A stretch of DNA of 64,000 nt from Primula veris (GCA_963682055.1 OY821744.1:27938967-28002966); one strand, 5' to 3'; shown: positions 1 through 12,763, counted from the first letter of the stretch. Translations and numbers: made by a program. The notes: generated by a model not told the origin, from the letters alone.

Positions 1-488
1 TTACTAGGGTTTTTTTTCGTGTTAAGAATAATTAATTTAAATTATTCCACATACGACTTCAGAATTATTAAATACAAAGCTTGTTCTACAGTTATTAGCC
101 CCTTTGACTATCCAGAATCTCCGACCCGGTAAATGAGATGTGGAAGTATAAAACTATTATCGCGAAGTATTATTTAGTTGCATGCAAACTGCTAACAACA
201 AAGGGGAACACCGTTTACTGAGAAAAACTTTTGAAGTAGGTTTTATTTTGGATGTGATTATAATTACAAATAAAATCATATTCCATACAAGATGACGAAT
301 AGTTCAAGATGATTAAGATATTACTTGTATTATAGTTTTTTTTTTCTTTAATGCCCTTTGCCTGTAAGTTGGACATTGTACTGGCTACTTATCAATCCAT
401 TGGTTGTTTTATTTTAGAACAAATTATGTAGTTAAATGCTAGTTACTTTTGTACTGAGTTTTGGTGTTGATATTGGATGAAAATGTAG

Positions 489-3342
489 GACCTCTTCACA
501 TTGTCTGGCAAGCGGAAGCGTGACAATTATGCTCCTCAATATTATAATGGAAGGTTCATTCCGCAGCAGGATGGAGCTGGTGGTTCTGTTTCAAATGGTT
601 ATCAGGTAGAATTTCTTCTTTTTCTTTTACATTATCTTGGTAAATCTGGTTTCTCAAAATAGTGAGAATTAGACAGAGGTGAAAATTTTGAAGTAAGATC
701 GTCTTAAAATTATTGATATTTCGCCCTGCAGTAATTTTAAAAGCTTTTGAGTCCTTTTATTTATTTTATTTTACATTCATCGGAAAGAGTGAGTGCAGAT
801 AAATTTTCAGAGTAAGGGTCCCTATATATATGTATATATTTATATAAACTGTTATTGATTTACCCATAAACTACATATATGTAAAGGAGTAACGATTTAG
901 TAGACCCGGTGCTCTTATAAACTTGTGCGCTAATATAAACGCAGTAAGAAATTGGGAACCCGTGTGGGGTCCATTTTAAAATTAAATAAATTATGACCGG
1001 TTTGGTGAACTATTTTGATGGATACACGCGACTCCGACAAATTTCTGCCAATGTAAATAGGATAGATCTAGATGCATAACTATATTTATGTATTTTTATT
1101 AAACTGAATCCATGTTTCTAATATTATTTCCTCATTTTTTCTCTCTCTATAAAGCCATTTGACGCAGAAACCTTTTTCCGTTCATACCCCCACCTTCCCT
1201 ATCTTCAACCTTCATTAGGTAACCTTACAATTCCACCATCTTCTGATTTTATGAAGTCTTTTGCGGATCTGGTCGAGATCTGAAAACTTTTTTGCTTTTG
1301 AGAACTTGGATCTCTCTGGCAACTCCTCTATCTGTCTCTTCTATTTTTATTTATTCGATCTGAACCTCATGCAAATCGGGTCTGTATCGAAGGATTGAGG
1401 TGATGGGTTCAAATTTTCTCAGACAATGGGTACTGAAGGAAAAGAAAGGAAGAGAATTAGATTAATGATACTTAGTTGATATCTGTGACTCCTATTTGAA
1501 CAAGATATTTATGGACTTATATAGACCACTGATAAGCAATATATAGGACTTTGCTCCATAAACTCCCTTAGAATGCTAGTATATATATATATATATATAT
1601 AGGAAATTAAACAATAAGAGAATGATGTAAGCACAAAATTCGGGGTATTAATATGATTGACACTGTAGCACACTTAGTTAAAGAAATACTCCCTCCGTCC
1701 CAAAATATTGGGGCTCTATGTATCTACATGCAACTTTGACCGGCAAATATATCGTGCTTAAATTGTTGAAAAATTAAAATTTTCATTTTTTTCATATAGT
1801 TTAACTGAACAGTGTGATAAACTTTTGAAAAATTCGATTTCGACAATTTAAATATGAGTTATTTGTCGGTCAAAACTGCACGTAGTTTCGTATAACCCCA
1901 ACAATTTGGGACGGAGGGAGTAATCTTTTTGTTCCATTTATTCCGACACAACTATCTTTTAGGGCTCTGTTACCAGCATTTTTTTTCCTGTTTATTTCTG
2001 GCAGATAACTCAATTGGATGGGCCGATTTCTGATCCTTATGAAGATCTCTCCACACCTAATGTAAGTAGATACTTTTCCTTGGCAGTATAATTGTCTAAT
2101 GAAGTACTTCGTATGTATGTTTTTATTTTACCTTTTCTTACATCTTATGCATAGATGCGCTCATTTGATTGCCGTGTATTATAGCATTTGCTTCTTTTAA
2201 TGTCCTATATCTGGGTTGAAATGGATTTTTTGCTGCTTGCTGATGTGTTGAGAGAACAATAGAAAAAGAATATATTACGCTGACGAACTTGAAATAACAA
2301 AATATAAATGTGGGTGAATGGTGGTATGACAATATCAAGATTACGTCTAATTTTTCTTTATTTTCCTTCTGATTTATTTTCCTTTTTGTTACTTACCTCT
2401 ACAATTGATATTTTATTGTAAATTTACACCTTTTGGAAATTGGTCTTGCCTGGTTTGCCTGTTGTCTTTGTATTCTATTGGTCATTCACTGGAGTCTTCA
2501 TTTTTTAGTATCTTTCTTTGCATCTGTTACTATCCATTTTGGTAATATGAATTAACAAAGAGTGAATTATTTCTTTACTGATAACTGGTTGCTCATATTT
2601 GAAGATATACAATTATCAAGGAGTTGCTAATGAGGACTACAATGTAGCCAGCACACCTGCACCGCAAGGCAAGTCATATCTTTATTTTGTAAACTGATTA
2701 GTTTTTCCTGTTGCAAGTTTTTTCCAAATATAACGTATCTTACTTCTACTGCATTTTTTAGAGCATGTGAGTACCCCTGCTGTTAGCGCTCATAATGATG
2801 TTGGAGATGATGATGAAGAGAAGCCCTTGAATGAAGACGATGATGATGATGATTTTGACGATGTGGTCGATGGGGATGATCTAGATACCAAGCATTTGAT
2901 CTTAGCTCAATTCGAAAAGGTATAATCTCTTTACAGAATTTGATATAGCCTATATTGCATTTTGAAAGGAAACTGGAATATAGCTTAAGCTTAAGCGCTT
3001 ATCTACATGCTAAACGGCCATCCTTAATTTTTGTTTTCTTGATTGTAGTCTGTAACTATTATTTCAGTAAGGTAACGTTTTTTGGGTGGTGTGTTAGGTT
3101 TCAAGGACCAAGAACAAGTGGAAATGCATATTAAAGGATGGGATTATGCACATAAACAACAAAGACATCCTCTTTAACAAGGTATGTGCGCAATTATGTC
3201 ATCCTCTTCCAGTCATGTCACCTTATTTTCAGATTGATTGTTTTTTTTTGTACACTTGTTCTTAAATTATTATGATCACTTCGTACAACTCATTATAGTG
3301 CTCTTGTTGGTTTATCAGGCAACTGGAGAGTTTGATTTCTGA
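489..3342 (+). CDS. TFIIA-L: TFIIA large subunit (alpha/beta precursor), 3' part only
   Basis: General transcription factor IIA large subunit, which stabilises TBP on TATA promoters in the nucleus; the precursor is normally cleaved into alpha and beta chains. Visible coding exons are 489-605, 2005-2061, 2605-2668, 2762-2919, 3098-3181 and 3319-3342, all in phase. They encode SGKRKRDNY, then QLDGPISDPYEDLSTPN, an acidic run (DEDDDDDDFDDVV), and the conserved C-terminal beta domain with WKCILKDGIMHINNKDILF, ending ATGEFDF. The order and C-terminus match plant TFIIA-L closely. The N-terminal exons (the four-helix-bundle part) are not in the window, so the gene starts upstream. Intron 605/2005 is long (1.4 kb) and holds a Stowaway MITE. 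The exon ending at 2668 is followed by GC rather than GT, so that intron is a GC-AG type; the reading frame across it is correct only with that donor. Confidence 0.93.
1689..1920. mobile_element. Stowaway-type MITE in TFIIA-L intron
   Basis: A 232-bp element begins CTCCCTCCGTCCC and ends with its inverted complement GGGACGGAGGGAG. It is flanked by TA on both sides (1687-1688 and 1921-1922), the expected TA target duplication of Tc1/mariner-derived Stowaway elements. It has no coding capacity. Confidence 0.92.
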
Positions 3343-4088
3343 TTTTACAAGAAGTGGACCGAGCTGTTAGATAGAATATGATGGGAAGTTTCACCTGAGG
3401 ATTTTATTACTTTTGAATATAATCAGTTTTAAGTGAGGTTGATGTAAGGCAAGCGAACTGCTCTATGTTCTTTTTCCAGAGTGGATCAAATTGTACATAA
3501 AGGGATGGCTTTTTTTCTTGTCAGAACCTTAACTCAGTCTTGTTGAACGTCTCCTAATGTCTCAATGCAGAAATTATGGTTATTGAACTATATGAGTTTC
3601 TCCATTTTCTGCCTTTATTTCTGTTGGCTGGCCTAAATTAGCTTTGAATATTGTCAAATTTTCGTCTAAAACAAGAAGTGGTATTTGGCAAATGTGAATT
3701 ATGGAACACGGCATTTGCATTTTAATAGAAGAACAATGGCAGCTTGTTGTTTAACTACTTTGGGTATTATTAACAAGCCACCTCTTTTGCAATCTAAGTC
3801 GAGCACGATATGAACACTAGATTATGTAGGTGCAACTGCGGTTACTGTGCTCGTTAATGTTCAAGATGTTAACCTTGTTTTATTTAAACCAACCACCATA
3901 GCTTGGTTCAATTTAAATTATCTGTCTCGAGGCTTTAATAATACGTTTATTAAGGAAATGAACCAAACACAATGATGCAATAATTAGTATCAAGAGGGAA
4001 AAAGATGGACCCAAAAAAAGGGAAAAAGGTAGCACCCATAATTTGGCCGTAAAAACCAGTCTATGAAACGGCCATTACCATAAAAGCT
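3343..4088. other. 3' region of TFIIA-L and spacer
   Basis: Downstream untranslated and intergenic sequence between two convergent genes, TFIIA-L (+) and the small minus-strand gene. No further coding, RNA gene or repeat is recognisable. Confidence 0.6.
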
Positions 4089-4511
4089 TTACAGTGCACC
4101 ATTTACATCCACAATTACACACTGAGACTGGAAAAATGTAAGCATAGCTGAGGAATCCATCAATGTAGTATTATTATCGATGATTATGCGATTTTCACAA
4201 TTTTCAGCTTGCTCGCCCAATCCTTCATCCTCTCTCTCCCCCTCTAGCTGGTTTGGGAGATGAAAGATGGATAGAGGCGACAACAAGGGGATGGCAGAAC
4301 TGGAACTCAACCCAGATGAACCTTCATTGGAAGACGGAAAAAAATAAAATTCTTCATTGTCGAAAGCCATGATTGGGTCGAGGTGGAGACCAACCGGGGC
4401 ACGTTTCTGTAGCCTGGTTATTATCGGTTTCAAATTCATTAGATTTTGTCTCGGCTCTAGCGTTAGCTTATGTTCTATTTCAGATTCTTTTATCTTGTCG
4501 AAACTCTCCAT
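4089..4511 (-). CDS. Small hypothetical protein (140 aa)
   Basis: A single-exon reading frame begins MESFDKIKESEIEHKLTLEP and has a charged N-terminal part (about residues 1-45, containing LKPIITRLQKRAPVGLHLDP), a serine-rich middle and an acidic Glu-rich stretch (EGEREDEGLGEQAE). I do not recognise the family. The same frame stays open upstream to an ATG at 4592, adding 27 mostly hydrophobic residues with a Phe run. I chose 4511 because the poly-Phe comes from a pyrimidine-rich leader typical of a plant 5' UTR, and because the ATG at 4511 has a G at +4. A TATA-like sequence on the minus strand near 4620-4635 would place transcription start close to 4595. The alternative, a signal-peptide-bearing 167-residue protein, cannot be excluded. 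Composition and a plausible promoter support a real gene, but there is no homology evidence. Confidence 0.5.
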   Translation of the reverse strand: MESFDKIKESEIEHKLTLEPRQNLMNLKPIITRLQKRAPVGLHLDPIMAFDNEEFYFFPSSNEGSSGLSSSSAIPLLSPLSIFHLPNQLEGEREDEGLGEQAENCENRIIIDNNTTLMDSSAMLTFFQSQCVIVDVNGAL

Positions 4512-5367
4512 AGCTAGCCAGAAAAGATAAGTACAACATAAAAAGAAGAAGAAAAAAGGAAAAAAAGAGGGAATGAGGATGTGATTTAGCAAGAAAAATG
4601 TGAGGGTATATTTTGGTGGATATAAATTATAAAGGGAGGTGTGAGGTAAAAGGAATAGCGCAAAGCAAGGGGCGGTTTATAATGGGAGGGAAATGAAAAT
4701 CATTTACTTTTTTGAGTAACCGTTACAGAAGTGGATAGGGTAACGGAAATATTTATTATAAAAGTGGATAGAAATCTACAAATTGGCAAATTTCAGAAAA
4801 GTAAATACTTTTTTGTCTTTGCTTTCATTGTGATTAGATTTCCTTTCAATAGTTGTCCTGGTAAATTTTGTTGGCATACTTGTATGTGATTATTTTCTAG
4901 TAAAAATAAAATTAGCCAATACATTATAAAATGGAAGCATTATACATTTCCGGTATCCTATTTCCTCGATCCTTTCCCCTGCAAATGAGACGATCTAGTA
5001 AAATTTTAACGAGTAATTTATTTGCTACCGATGTTATCCCCAACAAAAAAGATAATTAACTTTTTTTTTTATGAAGAAATTTAATTTGTAAATACTGGAA
5101 TACTTGGTGATTACTGAATAAATAGCTTCAAAAATATAATCTTATTATTACTCCATTTATTTAAGTAATGACTAGTAAGAGAGGAGTAATGCATGAGAAT
5201 GACAATGATAAAAAGACACAAAAAGAAGACCACATGAAAACATGTTTAGCAGATAAGAACACCCAACACTTGTATGCATATTCTCTGCATATATTGTCAA
5301 CTAATAACTGTCTCTGTCTCTGTCTCTCTCTCACACACTCACACACACACACACACACACATCTTCC
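4512..5367. promoter_or_regulatory. Divergent intergenic region with TC/CA microsatellite leader
   Basis: This spacer separates the minus-strand small gene from the plus-strand sugar-transporter gene and should hold both promoters. A TATA-like stretch lies near 4620-4635 for the minus-strand gene. Just before the transporter ATG is a TC-rich tract followed by a (CA)n repeat (about 5311-5361), which would be in the 5' UTR. No other feature is seen. Confidence 0.55.
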
Positions 5368-8300
5368 ATGATGGTCTATTGCAGCCCTCTGAGTAGACCT
5401 CTACTCAATCACAACAATTCCAAATCACAAACATCAATGTTTTATAAGACCACCAAATCACAAACACTATTGTCTATCCCTTGTATGAGCAATTTAACCC
5501 AACATTCAAAGAGTTCCCTACATTCATTATTAACTGGAAAATATTCAGTGCATAAAAGGATCAATGGAAGCAGTTTTGGATCAAGGGTGTGTGTGAAAGT
5601 AACATTTTCTTATTTATGTACCATCTTATTTAAAGTTATAAAGTTGTTTAGTGATGTGCAAACTAGAAAGTGTGATGCTATGTTTATGATGTGTATCATT
5701 TTTGCTTAAATATTAAGTTGTTTTGGAATTGGGAGAGTGGGTATAGTACTTATATAGGTCGTTGGATACTAGTGATGATGGTTTAATTGACTTTGTGGTT
5801 TAGATTATTCGAGCTTCTGCAGCTGGGGAGGCAAAATCACCTGGTTCTGATGCTACAGCTCAGGAAACCTTCTTCTGGTCTTCTGTTATTCTTCCGTAAG
5901 TCGCCTATTATTAGTATCGAAAAAGATGATAGTAATAACTATGTTATAGACTGATACTTTATGTGTGAAAGGATTTGTTTTGATTTTATTTTCTTGAAGT
6001 AAACTTAAAGGAAACGAGAGTGCAGCTGGATTAAGTACACCCAGGTTTAAGCTCAAACTTAGGTTTTGCACTTATAAGTTGGATTACAATTAAATGACCA
6101 TCTTCAAGAGCTGCGGTTTTTGGTCTCCTCTCCTGGAAAGGCTAGAAGTTGTAAATTGTAGTAACAAGTTCAGCTCAAATAAGCTAGATTACTTGCAAAA
6201 TCTGCAGTCAAACGAACCTTCACTTATTGGTTGGTTCATTACACTTGGTTAATTTGGAGAATCTGCTGATCATTTCTTGTGTGTCCAAATTAGTTAAGAG
6301 GCTAACATCCAAATTAGAAGTTGTTGAGATCACAGCTGAGTAACGTAGAGGTAATAATTAAAAAAAAATGCCGTGGAGATCATCTAACTAACTTCATAAC
6401 TGAAATTGTCATCTTACTTTAATATTTAAATTGATTGTAGTATTATTGTTTTATCTCCACGCAGAAAGAGTATCATTTATTTGTTTTTTGCACAATGTTG
6501 TTCGAAATTCATGTTACACTTATTTTATATATTAATACTTACTAAGAAAAATGTCATTTTTTTAGTTTTGTGCTTATCAAGTGTGGGTAATAACCATGGG
6601 GATACTAGTCTGACTGTCTACACTAGCCACTTGTTAAAGTGATTTGGTAAAATCCATAAATTTCAGGTTTCTTTTTCCAGCATTAGGAGGCTTGTTATTC
6701 GGGTATGATATCGGGGCAACATCTGGTGCAACCTTATCATTGCAGGTACCTACTGATTAATTTTACAACAAACATCATCAAACTGGTGGAACGTTGATCG
6801 TCTTAGATCTAAACTCATCATCAAACAGAATCAAACTAAGAAAATTTAAGGTCGGCTTTATGAAATCATATAAGAAATCACGCTTTTTTCACAATAATGA
6901 TTTATCCTCCACCATTCGTTTCCATCCGATGCTATTTCTTAATCGATTTGCCAAACGCTCTTGTCCTTACGATCTTAACTCTGAACTAATAGTCATGTAT
7001 TGCAGTCGCCTGAACTTAGTGGGACTACTTGGTTCAACCTTTCAGCCATACAGCTCGGCCTAGTGGTATGATCCGAATAAAATTATATGGCTCAAATAAT
7101 CACAATCATTTCAAACTAATGTTCTTACTGTATTACTAAATGTAGGTTAGTGGTTCCCTTTATGGAGCTCTTCTTGGTTCCATCTTAGTCTACCCTATAG
7201 CAGATTTTCTCGGTACTAATATTTTTCTCTCATCAATGTCTATTGGTTGAAAGCGAGAATACTTTTTCTTACTATATTATTTTCTTTTATTCAGGGAGAA
7301 AGCGAGAACTTCTACTAGCGGCTCTACTATATGCTTCTGGTGGTTTAGCAACTGCTTATGCGCCTGGTCTTGGGGTTCTTTTAGCAGGACGACTTTTATA
7401 TGGCCTTGGTATTGGTTTGGTGAGTTTTCATGAGCTCTTTATTTCTCGTATGGTAATATATATTAATATATTTGGAGAATTTTCATAATAGTTTTTGTTT
7501 GACAGGCAATGCACGGGGCTCCTCTTTATATAGCCGAGACTTGCCCCTCCCAAATTCGTGGGACTCTAATATCCTTGAAAGAACTTTTTATAGTTCTGGG
7601 GATTTTGGTAGGTGACTAAACTGTCTTTCGATTCGCATTAATAGACACTGAACCGATGTATAAGGTATTGGTACTAGATTACCCAAGATACGGATGGTAA
7701 CAATTTAACAAACTTGAGACATACTAGTGAACGACCAAATCTTGCTCTCTCTTCATATTCTAGTACAAATATTTGTTTGTGCCCTTTATCATTTCTTGCT
7801 TTTCTTCCTTTCGAGTCTGAGCTTTTTAAGGAATAAAAAATGAGATTCAGAAAAAACAACAAAAAAACCTACATTTTTTAGCTTATTCATGTTAAAAACC
7901 AAACACGGTTAAGCTTTAAGCTGTTTAACCAAATACAGTTAAGTTTTAGGAAAAAATTAACCCTGCAAGCAAACAAGGCGAATAAACCATTATATCTGAG
8001 TTGAGACGACATTTGTTTTCACTACTTGGAATACGAAAAGATATACTTCATTTAGCAGACAGACTTCAAAAAGTACTATAAAAATATTTTTCACCTATAA
8101 GAAATATGTTTTTGCATTTATAATATGCAACTAAATAAACCCAGTATAGCCCCTACATGGCTATATCTGAGTTGAGTTAAATGCCTTTGTTGCAGTTGGG
8201 TTATTTGGTGGGTAGCTTTCAAATCAATGCAATTGGGGGATGGCGTTACATGTACGGGATTAGTGCCCCGGTTTCTTTACTAATGTTTTTAGGAATGTGG

Positions 8301-10531
8301 ACTTTACCATATTCTCCTCGTTGGTTACTTCTCCAAGCAGTTCAAGGTAAAAGTTCGACCCTCTTTAATACTTAGAATTCAGTAGTTTTTGGTCTTATAG
8401 TATTCCAACTTGCAAAATAGGTAAAGGGTCGATGCAAGAGCTCAAAGAGAAGGCCACTAATGCTTTGTGTAAGCTAAGGGGACGACCCAAAGATGATTAC
8501 GTGTCCCAGAAGCAAATAGAAGATACCCTTGGTTCATTGAAAATTGCTTATTCTGATGAGAAAAATGATGGGGGTTTCTTAGAGGTCTTTCAAGGACCGA
8601 GTTTGAAAGCTTTTGGTATAGCTGGAGGTCTTGTGCTCTTTCAACAGGTGAATCTTGACTAAAAACTAAAGCTCTTTTTAAAATCATGCCATGGAGTTTG
8701 TGTGAGGTATTTCATTTTGGTGCTTACAGAAACCAGTAATTTTGATAGATAACGGGGCAGCCAAGTGTTCTATATTACGCTGGTCCTATCCTTCAGGTAC
8801 TCAACGCAATTTCTTCTCTATCTTTTACCTTTTCATGGTCTTGTTAGGTTGAAGCTCTTAAGCTCAACTTTTTACTCTTTGGCTTAAAAGCTAAACTATA
8901 TTTGGTTGAAATCTTACAATGTGGATGAACCTAGCTCTGTTCCAAAATAAAAAAGTTCATCTTTCATTGCTTAAACGTTACACCCAAATAAGACCAGAGG
9001 CAGTGTTTGGTCCTGTTGCAATATATTTGCTCAGCTATTGGTTTTGTATTCAAAATCTGGGCTAAATTTGGTTGATCAATCATCAACGTAGAACTGAGCT
9101 TTTCTGGTTTTTGGTCTGACAAAGCTAGAAAATCAAGTTGAAGAAGACAGCTACTGTCTCAACCATATATAACATAACTGGCCTAAGTTTTATGTAATTT
9201 TACCTTTTTGGTGTTTTTTTCTCTGCTAATCCTAAGAGTGCTGGGTTTTCTGCGGCTGCTGATGCTACTCGGGTTTCAGTTATTATTGGACTCTTCAAGG
9301 TATATGTGTTTTGTTTTCCCATCAGATTATGAACTCTTTTCTTTTATCAATTTGCTAATCAATCCTTTGCAGTTCGTAATGACAGGTATAGCTGTCCTAA
9401 CAGTTGATGATCTCGGAAGAAGACCACTGCTAATAGGAGGCGTCAGTGGCATAGTACGTATATTCGAGTCCACAGGCCTTCAACTTTTTTTTATCATTTT
9501 TTTACTATTAAGGAAATAATATTTGGTTTATTTTCACTTTTTCCATCCTTTTTGACTTTCTGCAACAGGCGATCTCCCTGTTTCTCCTTTCAGCTTATTA
9601 CAAATTCTTAGGAGGGTTTCCTCTAGTTGCTGTGGGTGCTTTACTCCTTTATGTTGGCTGCTACCAGGTACTATCTTCAAAAGAACTAACTTCTTTAGGA
9701 CGCTCCTCGAAGGACATCTTTTAAGTGCAGCTTATTTATTTATTTTTTAAACTTTTAAAGAGCATGTTTGGCTGCATATTTGAGTCAAATAAGCTGGATG
9801 TATTAAGGTTGAAAAGAAACTTGGGCTCTTTTAGCATAAAGCTTTTAGCTTCTACAAGTCCCAACCGACAAAAGTCTAGCTTCTAAGCTGGTCACCGTAA
9901 ACAATCTAGCTTTTAAGAAAATGAGGCAAAAAACCTGAGCTTACATATCAACAAGACAAAAGTTTTACCATATTTGCTTGGTCAGCTTAAAAGTCAAGGT
10001 TTGGAGGGTTATGGCGTGAAGTATATTAACATTTTAAGATGAGTAGGAACCACCAGGTTATTTCCAGTCTCAAAAGGAGCCAGCTTATTTGCTTACGATT
10101 TGAAGGCAAGCAAACCTTATAATCCTTAAAAAGAATGTTTATGTTCTAAATGTTAATGATTAGTCAATTATCTCCTATTTTAGATATCATTTGGACCTAT
10201 TAGTTGGCTTATGGTATCGGAGATATTCCCAATTCGAACAAGAGGGAAAGGAATAAGCCTTGCAGTTCTAACAAATTTCGGTTCAAACGCAATTGTCACC
10301 TTTGCTTTCTCACCACTAAAGGTATAAGTTTTTTCCCCCTCAATTAATAAACTTTTGCATGCTTTAGTTTTGGCAATACTGAGTTTCTTTTTACAGGAGT
10401 TACTGGGTGCCGAAAATCTTTTTATTATTTTCGGGGCGATTGCTTTGGCTTCACTTCTGTTTGTAGTACTTTACGTACCAGAAACCAAAGGATTAACATT
10501 GGAAGAAATTGAATCAAAGATTTTGAAGTGA
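5368..10531 (+). CDS. XPSL3: Plastid D-xylose/H+ symporter-like 3 (sugar transporter)
   Basis: Monosaccharide/proton symporter of the major facilitator superfamily, predicted in the chloroplast envelope. Exons: 5368-5598, 5804-5895, 6667-6745, 7006-7065, 7146-7212, 7295-7419, 7506-7607, 8196-8346, 8421-8647, 8749-8796, 9237-9299, 9373-9453, 9569-9667, 10184-10321, 10397-10531; all phases join, giving 565 aa. Exon 1 encodes a Ser/Thr-rich, basic, acid-poor N-terminus typical of a transit peptide. The body shows family signatures in order: LGGLLFGYDIGATSG, DFLGRKREL, GRLLYGLGIGL, LYIAETCPSQIRGTL, SPRWLL, FQQ-ITGQPSVLYYAG, VDDLGRRPLLIGGVSGI, EIFPIRTRGKGISLAV and the terminal VPETKGLTLEEIESK. This matches Arabidopsis At5g59250-type proteins along the whole length. 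All introns are GT-AG. The transported sugar has not been inferred from sequence; the name follows the family. Confidence 0.95.
9758..9985. repeat. Degenerate AAGCTT-rich repeat in XPSL3 intron 13
   Basis: The start resembles GCATGTTTGGCTGCA and the interior is rich in AAGCTT/AGCTTTTAGCTT words, like the TTTGGTTGCAGCTT MITE family found elsewhere in the window. The right end is not clear, so the borders are approximate. Similar worn sequence occurs near 7860-7965 and 8840-9000 in other introns of the same gene. Confidence 0.35.
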
Positions 10532-10933
10532 AATCTTGTGAAAATCAAGCTTCTAAAACAAGATTTCGACCATTAAACAGTAATTTATAATTTGCGGACA
10601 TGTTTACCGAATCTAATTATTCAAGTTGTATCCTATATCCACCTCCCCATATCATTTTGTAAGTAATAATCTTTCAATCCTTATAAAGACAATGCATTTG
10701 AGGTTCGCTAAAAAGATGGTAATCAAGTGAGAACAATTTTTGGTTAAAAAGATGCAGTATTTGCGACTTCAAAGCTTCTTTCCTGTTAATCCAGCACTCT
10801 GAACATAGCGAAAGAAAAGATTAAGCAATCGGAATTCATATTCATATTACAAAAAACTGTTACCTCTACAAAAAGATGCCACAACAGACTACCAAACTGA
10901 AAAATCGATGCTCTTTAAGGAACAAATTTACTG

Positions 10934-12763
10934 TCATATATCAGCAGCATCAATACAAATACTGCTAGAAGAAAGTTGGCGCTTTCTCATTCCTCTATCA
11001 CTCATAACCTTACGCACTAAAGCTACATCATCCCAATTACCCCCATTAGCGAACACATTCGAAAGCATTACATAAGTTGTAGGGTCATTGGGATAAAGCC
11101 CTGCAAGTTTTCCTGCCAAACGAACAGCAATTTCTGTATTTCCATGAATTTGGCAAGCACTAAGTAATGCTTTAAACACCGAAGGCCCTGGCTTAACTGG
11201 CATTTCATTTATAAAATCTTCTGCTTCTTTTAAGAGTGCAGCTCGACCATAAAGATCTACGACACAAGTGTAGTGATCTATGTTTGGTTTTAGGAAATAA
11301 ACTGATTTCATTAAATTAAAATACTCAAGTCCTTTTTCTGGCAAACCCGCATGGCTACAACCGGAAAGTACAGCCAAAAATGTGCTCAGATCTGGTTTAA
11401 ATTCCGTTGTCCTCATCTGCTCAAATAGAACCACAGCTTCTATGCCAAACCCATGATGAGCAAGACCAGAAAGGAGCGAATTCCAAGAAATTAAATCGCA
11501 TCTGTCCATTTTGGTAAATACTTTTTTAGAATCACTTATTTTGCCACATCTGGCGTACATTGAGATAAGCCCATTTTGCACAAAAACATTTGGAGCATAC
11601 CCAGATTTGAAAACCAGAGAATGGACTTGTTTACCCACCTCCAGAGCCGAAATAATTCCTATTGCTCTCAATATGCTAGTAAACGTGAAGAAATCGGGGG
11701 TAACATCTGCCTGTCTCATTCTAGAAAAGCAGGTAAGAGCATTTTCTCCTTCTTCCAAATTGGAAAAGCCAGTTATGACAGCACTAAAAGAAACCTGATC
11801 CCATGTTTTGATACAAGCACAAAGTCTATAAAAATCATTTAAGCTACAACTACATTCGGAATATACGGTTGCCAGTGTAACAGCTAAATATGAGTTGGTC
11901 TCTAAACCTTCCCGAATAATCCGACACTGAATTTGCTTGCAACAGTCCAAATCATTTGGATAAAGAAGTGAACGCAATAATACGGTGTAAGTAATGTAAG
12001 TAGGATGAAATCCCTGTCTAAGCATCTCTCTAACTAAAATCATGGCCTCATAAGGCTGTCGATTTATAACATACCCCGTTACCATCGCAGTCCAAGTAAC
12101 GACATTTTTTTCCAACATTTCGTCGAAAACTCTCCTCGAAGAATCAATATCTAAACACTTCACGTACACGTCAATTAACCCTGTCCCCACCACCACATTG
12201 GAAAAAAATCCGGTCTTTAGACAAAAACCGTGTATTTGAGGACCAAACCTTAAATCTTCCAAATGTGCACAACTAACAAGAATATTCGAAAGACTAGTAG
12301 GTTCGGGCCAAAAACCCCTCTCAATCATCTCTAGAAACAACTCGATAGCGATTCTCGGATACCCATTATGCAAATAAGCCGACATTAAAGTATTCCAAGT
12401 AACCACATTTCTAATAGGCATTTCATCAAACATTTGTTGAGCGGACGAAACAACGCCACATTTTCCATACATATCTAACACCGCAGTGGCGATATACACA
12501 TTCGGATCGAAACCCATTTTAGTAATTACGGAATGGAGCTGAATACCGATATGAAAAAGAGACGAGTTTGCGCAAAAAGACAGGATCTTGTTGAGAATAA
12601 AAGGGATTTGTGTATCTTCAAATTGGTGTAAATGGTTTATTATTTTAGGGCTAATAATAATGTTATCATCAAAATAGTTTTGAAAGTGGGTAGTTAATCC
12701 GCGGGAAAGAATATGATTGGTTGGTTTTGTAGATTTTCTTATGATAGATAATATCAGTCTCAT
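10934..12763 (-). CDS. Pentatricopeptide repeat protein, PLS class, E subgroup (609 aa)
   Basis: Sequence-specific RNA-binding protein of a plant organelle, probably involved in C-to-U editing or another RNA-processing step. One uninterrupted exon. The N-terminus (MRLILSIIRKSTKPTN) is basic and acid-poor, consistent with import into mitochondria or plastids. Repeats run from about residue 50 onward with typical motifs: YIATAVLDMYGKCGVV, RNVVTWNTLMSAYLHNG, VVVGTGLIDVYVKC, KNVVTWTAMVTGYV, VFVQNGLISMYARCGK, DLISWNSLLSGLAHHG. The C-terminal part (KPGPSVFKALLSACQIHGN ... YVMLSNVFANGGNWDDV) is an E domain. No DYW deaminase domain follows, so an editing role would need a partner supplying the deaminase. 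The gene lies tail-to-tail with XPSL3, 402 bp apart. I cannot assign a specific orthologue or target. Confidence 0.93.
   Translation of the reverse strand: MRLILSIIRKSTKPTNHILSRGLTTHFQNYFDDNIIISPKIINHLHQFEDTQIPFILNKILSFCANSSLFHIGIQLHSVITKMGFDPNVYIATAVLDMYGKCGVVSSAQQMFDEMPIRNVVTWNTLMSAYLHNGYPRIAIELFLEMIERGFWPEPTSLSNILVSCAHLEDLRFGPQIHGFCLKTGFFSNVVVGTGLIDVYVKCLDIDSSRRVFDEMLEKNVVTWTAMVTGYVINRQPYEAMILVREMLRQGFHPTYITYTVLLRSLLYPNDLDCCKQIQCRIIREGLETNSYLAVTLATVYSECSCSLNDFYRLCACIKTWDQVSFSAVITGFSNLEEGENALTCFSRMRQADVTPDFFTFTSILRAIGIISALEVGKQVHSLVFKSGYAPNVFVQNGLISMYARCGKISDSKKVFTKMDRCDLISWNSLLSGLAHHGFGIEAVVLFEQMRTTEFKPDLSTFLAVLSGCSHAGLPEKGLEYFNLMKSVYFLKPNIDHYTCVVDLYGRAALLKEAEDFINEMPVKPGPSVFKALLSACQIHGNTEIAVRLAGKLAGLYPNDPTTYVMLSNVFANGGNWDDVALVRKVMSDRGMRKRQLSSSSICIDAADI

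Noticed and set aside
1134..1440. TATAAAG and pyrimidine-rich leader-like sequence inside the TFIIA-L intron, suggesting an internal promoter
   Set aside because: No open reading frame follows that is not explained by intron sequence; evidence is too thin.
4089..4592. Upstream ATG giving a secreted 167-residue protein
   Set aside because: The extra N-terminus is mostly poly-Phe from a pyrimidine-rich leader; the ATG at 4511 has better context. Kept only as an alternative.
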